In this document: one piece after another, positions 49,016 to 59,833 of the stretch
How positions within the stretch are numbered: position 1 is the first letter of the stretch
Layout: every line of letters starts with the position of its first letter
DNA from: Amblyomma americanum
Lineage: Eukaryota; Arthropoda; Arachnida; Ixodida; Ixodidae
DNA: 64,000 bases
Assembly: GCF_052857255.1 (NCBI RefSeq)
Contig: NC_135505.1
Location: forward strand, 27,047,999 to 27,111,998
Reading direction: 5' to 3'
Made by a program: the position numbers and the translations under genes
Notes under the pieces: model-generated
The model's input: only the letters and a program-made list of their open reading frames with translations
The model's database searches: none
What the model was told of the DNA's origin: nothing

Positions 49016-50342
49016 TTTACAAGCTGATGATTTGGAAGTGAGCCTTTGGGACCTTGAAGAAAATATTTATTCATTTTTCTTATATACACTGTCTACCCCA
49101 CCAGTCGTTTTTACATGGGTTGGCATGACAAAAAAACTTCTAGATAAACATTTAAAGCCAGGTAAGCAGTTTTACAATGAAAAGAATGGGGCTAGATGAA
49201 GCAAAAAAAGAACGACAAATTCGAGATCACTCGTTATACAATGCGAAGTATTTCTAACCAACGTTTGAACAAAATTTTGTCAGTTTTGAGGCAATACACT
49301 CAGCGCGGCAAGGTCCAAAAATATGAGGACCTACAGCTGCATTAAAATTCAAGCGTCAAGTGTATTCCTTTCACGCATTGCTTGCTGAAAAATGAAAAAC
49401 TAAAAGGTGTAACTGTAACAAAAATTTGCTCAAGTGTGAGATGGTGTTTGCGACGGGTGATTCTGAAGTGGAACTATTGAAGATTTTGTCGGACTTACTC
49501 TTAAATTAATTGTGCAGAAGTAAGTACAGGAATTTTAAGCGGTGCAGTTTGTCTGAAAGATAAACGGTGAACCTTGCGTGATGCTAACGTTCAGTAGTTG
49601 AATCCTTGCGTGTTAAAGATAAGTAACGCTATAGATAAATCCGTTAAAGACAAATAGCGCAGCTTTCGCAGCACACTTTCGAAACAGCTACGCTGGTACC
49701 TGTAGTAGGAAACCATGCAATGTTAACTATTCTAATATCGCCCGTATAAACGAAGGGTATGCCAGAAGCTTCATTCCGAGGGCGTGTCATTCGAGGCACG
49801 CTCGATGAAAACAGCTTGTTCATTGCCTTATTTGCTGCATACTGAACGTACATTGTCAGTTCAGGTCGGAAGAGACAAGGGTATCAAGATAGCGGTATTC
49901 CGTAACAGTTCGTAGCGGATTCCCATCAGAACCATCGGTTAACTTAAGCGCAATATTTTTCTTTGTGACGGATATACGTTGATCGACGCACCTGCACTGA
50001 GCGCAATAGGCTTAATGCGCACTTTATAAACGCATCACATATCTATAATTTTCTTATGCCCGCTTTAGGACACACACAAATGAAAGAAATTTAGCTCTGA
50101 TCTATCGCAAAGCTCACGCCTTTAAATGTGTCGGCTGATTTTTGAGGATTTTAATAGAAGAACCCCGAATATCGTCACTTTAGATTTCTTTTCAGTTGGC
50201 CTTCTGTCGGCTCGGTGAAACGGGCACCATAATATTTAATGTCGATATGCAAGAAATTTGTCTGGTTTTTGTTTTCAAAATATGCAAAAATCGCCGAAAT
50301 TATGCAGAAATTATGCAGTGAATTTCCTCGGAAGTCAAATAT
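49016..50342. other. no recognisable gene
   Basis: Only short open frames. Alignment with copy B cannot be followed because the window ends there. Confidence 0.4.
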
Positions 50343-50520
50343 TGATAGAGGAGAAATTCCAGAGGCCCGTGTACGGCGCGACATCAGCGCGTTTTAATGA
50401 TTCCCGGGCGTACCAAACTTCCGGAGCCCTTCACTACGGGCTCTATCCCAGCCATACAGCTGTATGTTGGTGGAGGCGAAAAACAGAAAAAACTCCAGGT
50501 GGCATATATCAGCCTGGAAC
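50343..50520 (+). mobile_element. Ruka-like SINE, 5'-truncated and rearranged
   Basis: Contains GAGAAATTCCAGAGGCCCGT, ACTTCCGGAGCCCTTCACTA and then, out of order, GGTGGAGGCGAAAAACAG and CTCCAGGTGGCAT. The tRNA head is missing. Confidence 0.6.
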
Positions 50521-51139
50521 CGCCCACTACAGCACCCCTCAAATGCCATGTGTAGCTTCAGCATTTGAAACCCCACATTTTAGAACTTTTTCTTTAGTTT
50601 CCTGCATTGGCGTGCAGTTTCGCACTAAAATGTGTATTTCTCGTGCTTGTGCGGAAGGCATAAAAATCTGACTGAATACTGTCCCTGCCTAACCTCTAGC
50701 GTGCAGCTGGCATAGGAGAAAGGTGACAGCACAGCACCTGCGACAGTAGTTGGATTTACTAGCAGTTTGTTTTACTCTAAGGAGAGGCTTCACACACACG
50801 ACAAAATTTTTCCGGAGGGGTAAGGTGTGGAGGGGGTGTTGCGCGACGATTGTGCAAGGTGTCGGTAATGTGGGGAAGCATCTCGAGAGTGGCGGCTAGG
50901 GAGGCTTTTTGAGTACAGCTGGGTTTCCAACTGCCGCTTTAAATGCGCTTACTTTTCAAAGGGCAAGTGCCCCCTTCTACACAAGGAAAGTCATATGTGC
51001 ATATGCAGGCCTATGTCGCCTATAAATGCTAACAAGGCCAGGAGTTGGGGCCCATGTATCCAGATTCGTGTGTCTGGTGGTCGATTCGGGTGGGAACTCT
51101 TGTTGACGAGGTGTTACGTGAGCGCCGCACGAAGGCGGC
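50521..51139. other. no recognisable gene
   Basis: Nothing identified. Confidence 0.35.
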
Positions 51140-51310
51140 GCCTAGATATCAAAACATGAGCTAACGTCGCCTCGGTAGCCGTAGCGGCCCAGAAGGGGCA
51201 GGTCAGAAGAGGAGTCTGCGAGGTCCAAGAGGAGCTGGCCGGGGACGCCAGCACAGCACCCACCCGGATTCTCCGCAATGCCTCCTCCTCACGGCGAGTT
51301 AAATCGCCGG
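51140..51310 (-). mobile_element. LINE C-terminal fragment, minus strand
   Basis: Minus strand reads LPGDLTRREEEALRRIRVGA, then TCPFWAATATEATLAHVL. This resembles the post-RNase-H tail (R-R-E-x-x-L-L-R-R-I-R-V-G-A then C-P-x-C ... H) of tick LINE proteins. Only this fragment remains; it stops where the plus-strand LINE begins. Confidence 0.45.
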
Positions 51311-51319
51311 GAAGGTTGT

Positions 51320-53395
51320 ATCCACTCGATGCAATTGAGGCACGCGTGGATCAACGGGAAATTCTATTGAAGCAGCAAGGCGTCCCATGTGAATAACTGC
51401 AGTACCGACAGGGGGTATGCCATGCCACTGGTAATAGACTCGAGATCCTTTGACTCTATATACACGGCACTTTAGATGCAACCTTCACTCTACAACTCCC
51501 AGGCAAGCAAACCAAACAAATTGCTGGCCTTATCCGCAGAGTGGCCGCACCCAACCACGGCCTGTCGGAGAGGGAAAACCTTAATATGACCGACGCCCTC
51601 CCCACCAGCCGCTTGACTTTTCACCTTCCTTATCACTTGCTCAAAAAATGCAACAAGACAAAGCTGATGTGCTTATTAGAAAGGTGACCACATTTGCTCT
51701 CCGCCTACGAAAATACGTTACCCCAAATCGCTTAATCACAATGGACACTAAAGCGTATCCAAGTACGCGATGGAATGTAACCACGCGTGCCCCAGCGGAT
51801 AAACTGCATTTGTTGCAGTAAAGCGTCTCATGCTGATAACTTCAGTACAGGCGGCGGGTATGGCATACCATTGGGCAACTGATTCAAGGTCCTTATACCC
51901 TATATACAAGACAATTTAGATGCAACGTTCACTAAACAACTCCTAGGCAAGCAAATCAAACAAATCGCAGGCCTTGTCCGCAGATTGGCCGCACGCAAAC
52001 AACCTCTGTCGGAGAGGTAAAACCTTAATATGACCCATGCCCTCAGCACCAGCTGCTTGACTTATCACTTGCTCACAAATACTGCAAAAGACATCCCTTC
52101 ATAAGAACAATAAATAACTGCGCAAAAAGACAGTAACAGAGGAGAACCACACGGGACGAGCGCATTATTTTTCTTACAATGCCGTGCCAAATAACCCTCC
52201 CCGCACTCTCGAAGACAAAGCTAATGTGCTTAGTAGAAAAACGGCCACCTCAGCACTCGGCTACCAGAATTTGTTATCCCAAATCGCTTACTCACAACAG
52301 GGACCTGCTACTTACAACGCAATCTCGGAGTAACTCGAAACCCACTGGCGCAACCAGATGCTTCAAATAGCCCGCACGGAAAGCGGTCAACACCTCGTAA
52401 GGGATCTCCGCCCGGGCACCAACACATGCTCATCTGCATCCAACTATCAAATCATTCCACGTGACATCTAGGGCCAACTGTGTCATCAAAGCCCTACCAC
52501 CCAGAAATAAAAAAGTCCGAGATGCGCAGTGACAGGCGCCAGGCCCGAGCTACTTATTACACCAAAAGCGGTACACAGTCATTCTCGACATCCCCCACGT
52601 GGACGGGGCTCAGCGCACGTTACCTGCCTGAAGCCGTGGTGAGTAAGTGGTTATGGTGTTCGGCAGCTGACCCAAATTACTCGAGTTCATTCCCAGCCAT
52701 GGCGGGCGAATTTCGATGGAGGGGAAATTTTAGAGGCCCTTTTACTTTACGACGCCTGCGCACGTTTAAGACCCAGGTGGTGGAAATTTCAGAAGCCTGT
52801 CACAACCGCTTCCCTGTTAACCTGTATCGCTTTTGGAAGTTAAACGCTCATAAACCGGACCAAACAACCTGCCAGCTACCCTCCACGCCAACACCCCTAC
52901 GGAGGCTGAGGGCGCAGCCACCTCCTTGACGCTCATACACGCTGGACAAGGTCCTGTCGTCACTGAAATCTGCAACGACTGCCAAGCTGCGTACCGTCGC
53001 TATCAGCAAAGCATTATCGCGTCAACCGCCCAACGCATTCTGCCATCAGTACAGTCTTACATAATAGATAACCCTCATGTCGGTTTCTGGAGATGCCTCG
53101 TTCCACTACTAATCAGTGCGTTCATGGCGGCTACTGCAGACAAACTGCCACATTTCACCTTACCTCCTTCATCGCCACCACCCTACCTTCATCCACCCAA
53201 ACTACCCTCACCCATATTGCTGAACATGAGGAATGGGGCTCCCAAGGCCACCATCATGCACTACCTCTGGGAGTGCCCCCAACCAATGCCAGTTTCCCCC
53301 ATACGCTACCCGTCCACCACCTCATGGGAGGCCGCTTTACGAGCTACTCAACCAACTGGAAAACATGGGGAGTGGACATAGCTCTCCGTGAAGCC
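51320..53395 (+). mobile_element. RNase-H LINE, 3' part, decayed, with internal duplication and a SINE
   Basis: Two tandem copies (from about 51378 and 51818, ~440 bp apart) of the post-RT segment (KQIAGLIRRVAA.., LSERENL) are followed by an RNase H: ANTPTEAEGAATSLTLIHAG and EICNDCQAAYRRYQQSIIAS, then a C-terminal part ending WEAALRATQPTGKHGEWT. The SINE at 52633-52870 splits the RNase H. It is the same family as 3820-5015. Confidence 0.7.
52633..52870 (+). mobile_element. Ruka-like SINE in the LINE
   Basis: GCCGTGGTGAGTAAGTGGTT (A-box region), GAGTTCATTCCCAG (B-box-like), CGAATTTCGATGGAGGGGAA, ACCCAGGTGGTGGAAATTTC, ending AAACCGGACCAAAC. Diverged but complete. Confidence 0.8.
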
Positions 53396-56183
53396 TAGGC
53401 ACGTTTACACTTGGACAAGCAGGAGCCCACCACTGGGAACGTTTTCGTCCATTTCTGAAATGAACTTGCTCTTTCTTTTTCACTTGCAGTGGATGGGACT
53501 CATTATACGTTTGCCTGATGCGGTGTGTATTGCTCGGAACTCTCACAACTTGGACACAGGATAGATTTGATTGATGTTTTGTTTATTACAAAAGTTTTAA
53601 ATGGTTCGCATTAAATTGTCATCTCGCAGCCGTGAGGATGTCCATGTAAGAGTTGACAGATATTGCTTGTACTTACTCTCCTGCAGCTAATATTGTTTTC
53701 CTGTTTTTCTGTTTGCGTTTCTGGCTCACGCTGATGGTACACACCACGCGTGTTTTGTGAACCCTCAGGGTTTCTGAAGATGTGGTACAACTTGCTGCGA
53801 TGTTTATGTTTTGGATGAAATTTGCACTTTCATATCGCAACTCAGCTCCTGTTTTTTTTTTGTTAGCTAGTGCAATAAACAGTTCTTAGAAGAATGAGAT
53901 TGCGAGCACATTCTTACACATTCTGAAGTTGCTGTTTTTCACTACATGACATAAACAAACCTCTAGGAAGACGCAGCTGCTTCAATCTATACCAGATGTT
54001 TTCCACTCGGAAAGGTCAGGTGATGGTATATTACATTGTTTTCACAGAGCATATAAAAATTTAATGCTGTGATCATCTGCCATTCTCCAACAACTGTCCG
54101 GCGTTCACGTTCAGAGATAAAAATGGAATAAGGGAAAGACAGTGAAGGTAACCAGCCAGCGCACTATTGCTTACTCCACACATGGGAATTAATCAATGAT
54201 GACAAAGTGGTGACAAAGAAATAGATAAAGATAGTTCTGATCATTCTCTTGTTCTCCTCAGGTCTACAGAAGCCATTGTCTGACCACAGAATATTCATTC
54301 TCGGATTATTTGAGGAGTGCTCCTTGATGCCTTTCCTAGCATGCGTTAGTTGAGGCCAATGTCCCGGAATATGGAGTCTAAGCCGCAGAATAGGCAAGGG
54401 GCAAACGCATTGTTCCAACTTCTGTGTGCTTCGCTTCGGTGCAGTAGGTAGAGACTTGCGCGCTGGGGCACCTGTACTCTCTGCTGTCCCGCAAGGCCCT
54501 GGAGCACTTATCGGGGCGAACCGGATTAACGTCCTTATACAAGCGCAACCAGGAAGTGTGCATGCTGCTCCAGTTTTTGACGACCAGCGACGCCTGAATG
54601 CGAGCCATGCGCCGGAGGACGTGCTGCACTTTCAGGATGTTCTTCGTGGTCTGTTCGACTATCCTGCCAACGCTGACCTTCAACGACGCTTGCCGTTTGA
54701 CCGCCGGATTTACTTTCCGCATTGACAGCAAATCCCAAGCTCAGTGCAAAACACAATGCAACCGATGAAAGTGTCTTACACTAGAACTTGCACAACTGTC
54801 GGTACCAGAGTAAAATTTCAGGCATTGTTTGTAAGTCGTGCAGATGTTCATCCTTGTGAAGGAAGCAGTGTCCTGTAATTATTCGTTACCGCTCACAAAA
54901 GTATTTGGTGAATGATATTTGTTAATAGATACCTGATCTAGAAAGGAACAACGCCCGTGAAGCAGACAACCGGCGCTTTTCGCGACATCGAGTTCGAGTT
55001 CCATTTTCTGGATGCCTCGAAGTAACACATAAGTATTATCGAAGCTTCTTCTGCTTTCTTTACTTCTGCTGCTCTGACCACTTATATATTTAGCGAGCAC
55101 GCCGAATTAAAATGAGCGCTCGACTTTTACTACACCTCCGTGTGCGTCTGTCTTCTCCGGGCGCCTACGAGCCTTGTGCGATACAGGCTGCAGAGTTTAG
55201 CCGCCATCACGCTGATTCAAAACTTGTGCCATCGGCAGGAAGAAATGAGGCGCATGCAATCACGGGTGTCTATAATGTGTTTTATTCGTACGTATATATT
55301 TACATGTATAAATATTTATATGGCTACCATGGGTACCAATACTTTTCCTAACTTTCGCACCGAGCAAACTTTCCCTACATACAATTACGAAATTAGGCCG
55401 CCGAAAACTATATATACAGTATTTTACCGACCATATCGGTCACTCTATCTAGCTCAACTATGCATTTCCGTAGTTAAAAAAAGACCTAAACTGAGGAGGC
55501 ATGTGTTTGTCCGCTGTCATGCGATGGTAACATATGACGCGGCCGAAGTGGAAGCTCCACAAAAATAATGGCAAAACTGCTTGGCAGTGCCATCTTACGG
55601 TGCGTACAGGTTTCGAGGTAAGCGCAGTTACGAAGTGAAAGCTACGAGAATAAGGGATAGTTTCTTTTCAGAGCTGCGACTGCTGCAAACATTTCGCCCT
55701 TTGCAGTATATACGTCCCGCTGTTGAGCTTTGTTTTCAAGATGAAACACAGTGCGCATATTTTTCGCCACAGAGGCGAGCCACATATTGCTCCCTCAGAA
55801 ATTGTTGCACAGCAACGGTACAAAGTTGTGTCATGCTAACCATTTGCAACATTTATGTCTACTAGTAAAGCGAGTCGTCCATGCTAACGCGCCTGGCCAG
55901 AAAACCTGCCACCGCACAGCTGAAAAGTGCTTTATGCGGCAGAATTCTAGAAAACGCCGCGCCCAACAGAAATGCGCGTATGTCGGCGACATATCTCAGT
56001 AACACAGCGCATATCGCGCAAACAGGCGCGATCCCTTGGATACCGCTTCTGCCACAGTTGCCATGGCCCCTCTGTATTTCCTCCGACCTATAGCAGCTGC
56101 TCACCTACAGCATGCATACTGGTTTGAACCGGCCTGGGCGTCGAAATGCTGTCCACACTCGTCCGGATTACTCCCGTACAATA

Positions 56184-56424
56184 GCCGCCGCGGTGGCTGA
56201 GTGGTTACGGCGCTCGGATGCCGGCACGGAAGAGGCGGGTTCTATCCCGGCCTCGGCGGTCGAATTTCGATGGAGTCGAAAATCTAGAGGCCTGTGTACT
56301 GTGCGATGTCAGTGCACGTTAAAGAACCCCAGGTGGTCGAAACTTCCGGAGCCCTTCACTACCGCGTCTCTCATAGCCTGAGTCGCTTTGGGACGTTAAA
56401 CCCCCTTAAACCATAAACCAAACC
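56184..56424 (+). mobile_element. Ruka-like SINE, best-preserved copy, with target duplication
   Basis: GCCGCCGCGGTGGCTGAGTG begins the element; GGCGGGTTCTATCCCGG holds the B box; the body has GTCGAATTTCGATGGAGTCG, AGAACCCCAGGTGGTCGAAA and CTGAGTCGCTTTGGGACGTT, ending CCATAAACCAAACC. A 14-bp target duplication ACTCCC(G/A)TACAATA flanks it (56170-56183 and 56425-56438). Copy A has no SINE at the matching place (about 42400), so it inserted after the duplication. Confidence 0.92.
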
Positions 56425-56660
56425 ACTCCCATACAATAGATGAACATAGCAGCCTTCCCTGTACTGTGGGATTTTATATATCTCTGTCAGTCATGAGGGC
56501 CGTGCAAGTAATGCACTGATCTACCTTTTTCGTGAGTGCTCGTAGACCTCCGTCATCCTTGCTAGACGTTCCAGAGGAAATGTGGTGAAAGCGCACATGT
56601 ATGGCGTCTCAGATCCTTGGAGCTACGAATATGTCTTTCACATAGTGCGCTCTGAGAAGA

Positions 56661-57060
56661 TTATGGCGGCGGAAGCACTCCCCATTCACGGACCTCTGGG
56701 CCTGGACATGCACCGGCAACCACTTGCGCAGCGGCATGAATGTTGACCTGGGGTCCTTCCTCGCGGTGCGTCAAGGAGTGCGTCTCGAGGTTTTTTACGT
56801 GCGAAAACATCAGTAGGCAGACGAGGCACTGAAGTGGCGCACAGGTGGCGCCAGGAGTTCATCATTCTTTTCAGGGACGCGACAAGCTGGAAGGGTGAGT
56901 GAAGGACCGTCCGCAGTCGAGGCACTTGTGTGGCTTCTCCCCTTTGTGGACCGGTAGGTGTCGGGAGAGATGATGCAACCGTGAGAAGCTCCTTTGGCAC
57001 ACACTGAACACGAAGGGGCGCTCGCCCATGTGGATCCGCTGGAGTTTGGTGACATTGGAT
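56661..57060 (-). pseudogene. C2H2 zinc-finger gene copy B, exon 2
   Basis: The acceptor TTTTCATCCAG|A fits phase 2 of exon 1. The frame gives SNVTKLQRIHMGERPF (end of the split finger and linker), VFSVCQRSFSRLHHLSRHLP (first Cys changed to Phe), HKGEKPHKCLDCGRSFTHPS with a stop after LSRP, two more stops, and an intact finger CLVCLLMFSHVKNLETHSLTH-type pattern (C-x2-C-x12-H-x3-H). Its defects differ from those of copy A. Confidence 0.75.
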
Positions 57061-57351
57061 CTGGATGAAAAGAGGCGAAAATAAGAGGGGTAGGTGGCAT
57101 GGTAAGCATCACAGCCTTATTACCGGCTCAGAGCAATAAGAGTGAAATAACCACTAAGTAAAAAAAAAAAAAACTCAAGCGGGTATTCACCAACTTATCG
57201 TATAAACTGTGATGAGCCAGCATATAGAAGCATTTTCTTTCTTTGCATCAAATCTGATACAAGGACAAAAATAGGCAGACACGTTGTGCTCTTCATACAT
57301 GTGTTTGTTGTTGGATACCATCAAACTAGCCCGCAAGCTTACCTTCTTTGT

Positions 57352-59816
57352 CATAATGCAAAAAAACAGCGCGAACAAACGGGGACTAGACGAAGAATAC
57401 ACAGGAACAAGCGCTGACTCTCAACTAAAGTTTAATCACAGGAAGCACACTTATAAAAGGAAACAGAAAACGAAAAAAACACAAAATCAGAACGCATGTG
57501 TTACTATGTGATGTCCAGATATGCAACCTCACAGTCACGCAGGAGCAGGGATGGTTGGCTGACACATAATCTTGGATTCTTTGTCATGTTATACGCCTCG
57601 ATAATTTCCCTGGTCAACTGGTCGGGGTGTTTGTACAAAATGTCAGTAAAATGCAAGGACGGAAAACATGATTGACACTCTCGGCAATGATCAACTAGAT
57701 TAGTGGAGCGATTAGATTCTAATGAATTGAGATGTTCTCCGAGTCGTGTGTTAATACAACGTCCCGTTTGCCCAATGTATATCTGACCACAGGATAGGGG
57801 GATTTTATAAACTACCCCTTTGGAGCACGGCACAAAACTTTTAGCGTGCTTAACACCACAGGACGTTACAGATTTCTTGGGGTTGCGGGACTTATTTTCT
57901 ACTGCTGAACAAATTTTACTGAGCTTATTCGGGGCCGAAAAAACCACATCAACTTTATACCTATGGGCCACATTTTTAAGACCATGAGACAGGCGATGCA
58001 CATAGGGAAGGACTGCGAACTTTTTCCGTTTCTGTTCTTTCTGTGAAGACGGCAGCAATGTCGGCGCTTTAAGCTTTTTAATTATTTTATTGCAACCCAA
58101 AGTGATAAGCTCAGCTGGATATCCTGCTTCCTTTAGTCTCTTAGCCTGATTATCAAAGCTTTCTTGCATAGCATGGTGACAAGATTTTGACAACGCAGAT
58201 GACAAGGATGAAACAACAATTCCACATTTCACTACCTTAGAATGATGTGACTTATAGTTCAGCAGCGGTTTGTTGGCACGTGGCGCGTAATTCCAACACA
58301 TGTGTCCCTTCCCCTCAGTCAAACATAAATCTAAAAATTGTATCTGGTTATCGACCGGTACCTCAGTGGTGAACTGTAAACCCCGTGCATTAGCTTTAAA
58401 TGCTTCTAACACTGTAGACATGTGCTTGGCATAGTCCGTTTTTTCAATGAGGATTAAAAAATCATCGACGTATCTGAAAATTCGGTACGGCATTCCACAC
58501 AAATCTTTCTGGATAGCTCTATCCACGAATGACAGAAAAATATCACTAAGCGCAGGCGCTACTTTAGACCCAATACAAACACCCGCTTTCTGGGTATAGA
58601 GTGTGCCTTCCCATTCAACAAAGGTAGATTTAACATAAAAAGACAACAGCTCTAAGAACCCAGACACAGCAATACCACAAACACTTATAAACTGTTCTTC
58701 ATCATTGTCCGAAGTGATGCAATCAGAAACAGCAGTCATCATTTCCTTGTGCGGCAGGGAGTAGTATAAATCTACCACATCAATGCTGAAAGCCGAGCAT
58801 GAACCTGGGTTATGCGCCTGTAAAAACTTGACGACACACTCAGAGTTTGGTACCTTAAAAGGATCATTAATAGATAAAGCTGCCAAATGTTTCTGCAAAT
58901 ATCCAGAAATTTCGTGTTGCCAGGTGCTCTTTTCCGTCACAATGGCCCTAAATGGTAATCCCGTTTTATGTGTCTTAGCAGAGAAGAAAATCTTTAAACA
59001 GCTGCTTTTTGCCTTAACTACACTCCCTTTAAGTCGCTCCAGATTCAATTGTTCAAGCAGTTGCACCGCTCTGCTTTTTACCTTCTGTAACTTCGCCGAG
59101 ACCGGCTGAAAGTTCTTCTCGATGGCTACTAATGCTTTATCCGAAAATAATGATTCAGGTATGACTACAAAACACCCTTCTTTATCCGCAGTTACCAGTC
59201 GCAAGTTATTCGAGACAAGGAAGTTAATCAGTGATCCGAATCCCTTTCCATGCTTGACCGCCGTAGAGGTCCTGGCTAAAACCGCTGTACATTCCTCTAC
59301 GCACCTGGGTCGAGACTCATCCGGTGCCAGGCGAGAAATCGATCGCGCCATGGTCACCTTTTCTTCCCCTCGCAGGTGTGGCTCAACACAGAATTTTGGG
59401 CCCATCTGAAGAAGGGCTTCATGCGGTTTTGGTAGTGGCGTATCACCAAGTACAATCACTTTTCCTGGTTTCTGCGACGTCCCTTTCCTTGACGGGAGAT
59501 TCGGTCGAACCCTGCTCCACAAGAACTCAGTGCACTCGTCAACGGTTTTGCACCATTCACGGTACATACGAGGATGGTGATGTAGACTTCCGCTGTGGTC
59601 ACAGGCAACTCTCAGGCGGTCCTTGAAAAACCGGCCTTGGTGCCTCCATTCCGAAGACAGGATTTTACATACGCGGCGAGCATGTCCTTTGGACGGTTGC
59701 AGGAACCCGCAAATCACTTGAAGTTCTGGTGGACACCAACCTTTCCTTGCATGCCAGGAGGACACACGAGCTTTGCACACACACACAGCAACCAACGAGG
59801 CCAAGACAGCCGGGTC
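57352..59816 (-). mobile_element. Penelope-like element, left arm of a palindrome
   Basis: A 2465-bp arm. The 5' end in its own orientation is at the palindrome centre (59816), the 3' end at CATAATGCAAAAAAACAG (57352). Carries an intact RT + GIY-YIG ORF. The matching arm is 59834-62299; the spacer is 17 bp (59817-59833). Confidence 0.9.
57504..59804 (-). CDS. Penelope-like reverse transcriptase with GIY-YIG endonuclease, intact
   Basis: 766 codons with no stop. An N-terminal region holds a DKG-type motif (RLVTADKEGCFVVI, residues ~203-216). RT motifs: LPFRAIVTEKSTWQHEISGY (~283-302), FSIDVVDLYYSLPH (~339-352), GVCIGSKVAPALSDIFL (~408-424), catalytic FRYVDDFLIL (~443-452), then TTEVPVDNQIQFLDL. 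A C-terminal GIY-YIG nuclease starts VVYKIPLSCGQIYIGQTG (~664-681) with R and E (REIIEAYNM) catalytic positions in place. Cys-rich linkers (SCGVKHAKSFVPC) precede it. The enzyme copies element RNA after cutting the target. The ATG is only 12 bp from the palindrome centre, so the true N terminus may be truncated. Confidence 0.9.
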   Translation of the reverse strand: MASLVAVCVCKARVSSWHARKGWCPPELQVICGFLQPSKGHARRVCKILSSEWRHQGRFFKDRLRVACDHSGSLHHHPRMYREWCKTVDECTEFLWSRVRPNLPSRKGTSQKPGKVIVLGDTPLPKPHEALLQMGPKFCVEPHLRGEEKVTMARSISRLAPDESRPRCVEECTAVLARTSTAVKHGKGFGSLINFLVSNNLRLVTADKEGCFVVIPESLFSDKALVAIEKNFQPVSAKLQKVKSRAVQLLEQLNLERLKGSVVKAKSSCLKIFFSAKTHKTGLPFRAIVTEKSTWQHEISGYLQKHLAALSINDPFKVPNSECVVKFLQAHNPGSCSAFSIDVVDLYYSLPHKEMMTAVSDCITSDNDEEQFISVCGIAVSGFLELLSFYVKSTFVEWEGTLYTQKAGVCIGSKVAPALSDIFLSFVDRAIQKDLCGMPYRIFRYVDDFLILIEKTDYAKHMSTVLEAFKANARGLQFTTEVPVDNQIQFLDLCLTEGKGHMCWNYAPRANKPLLNYKSHHSKVVKCGIVVSSLSSALSKSCHHAMQESFDNQAKRLKEAGYPAELITLGCNKIIKKLKAPTLLPSSQKEQKRKKFAVLPYVHRLSHGLKNVAHRYKVDVVFSAPNKLSKICSAVENKSRNPKKSVTSCGVKHAKSFVPCSKGVVYKIPLSCGQIYIGQTGRCINTRLGEHLNSLESNRSTNLVDHCRECQSCFPSLHFTDILYKHPDQLTREIIEAYNMTKNPRLCVSQPSLLLRDCEVAYLDIT

Positions 59817-59833
59817 CTAACCCTCTCCCTGTT
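59817..59833. other. 17-bp centre of the Penelope palindrome
   Basis: CTAACCCTCTCCCTGTT separates GCCGGGTC from its complement GACCCGGC. It is the only non-paired sequence between the two arms. Confidence 0.9.
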
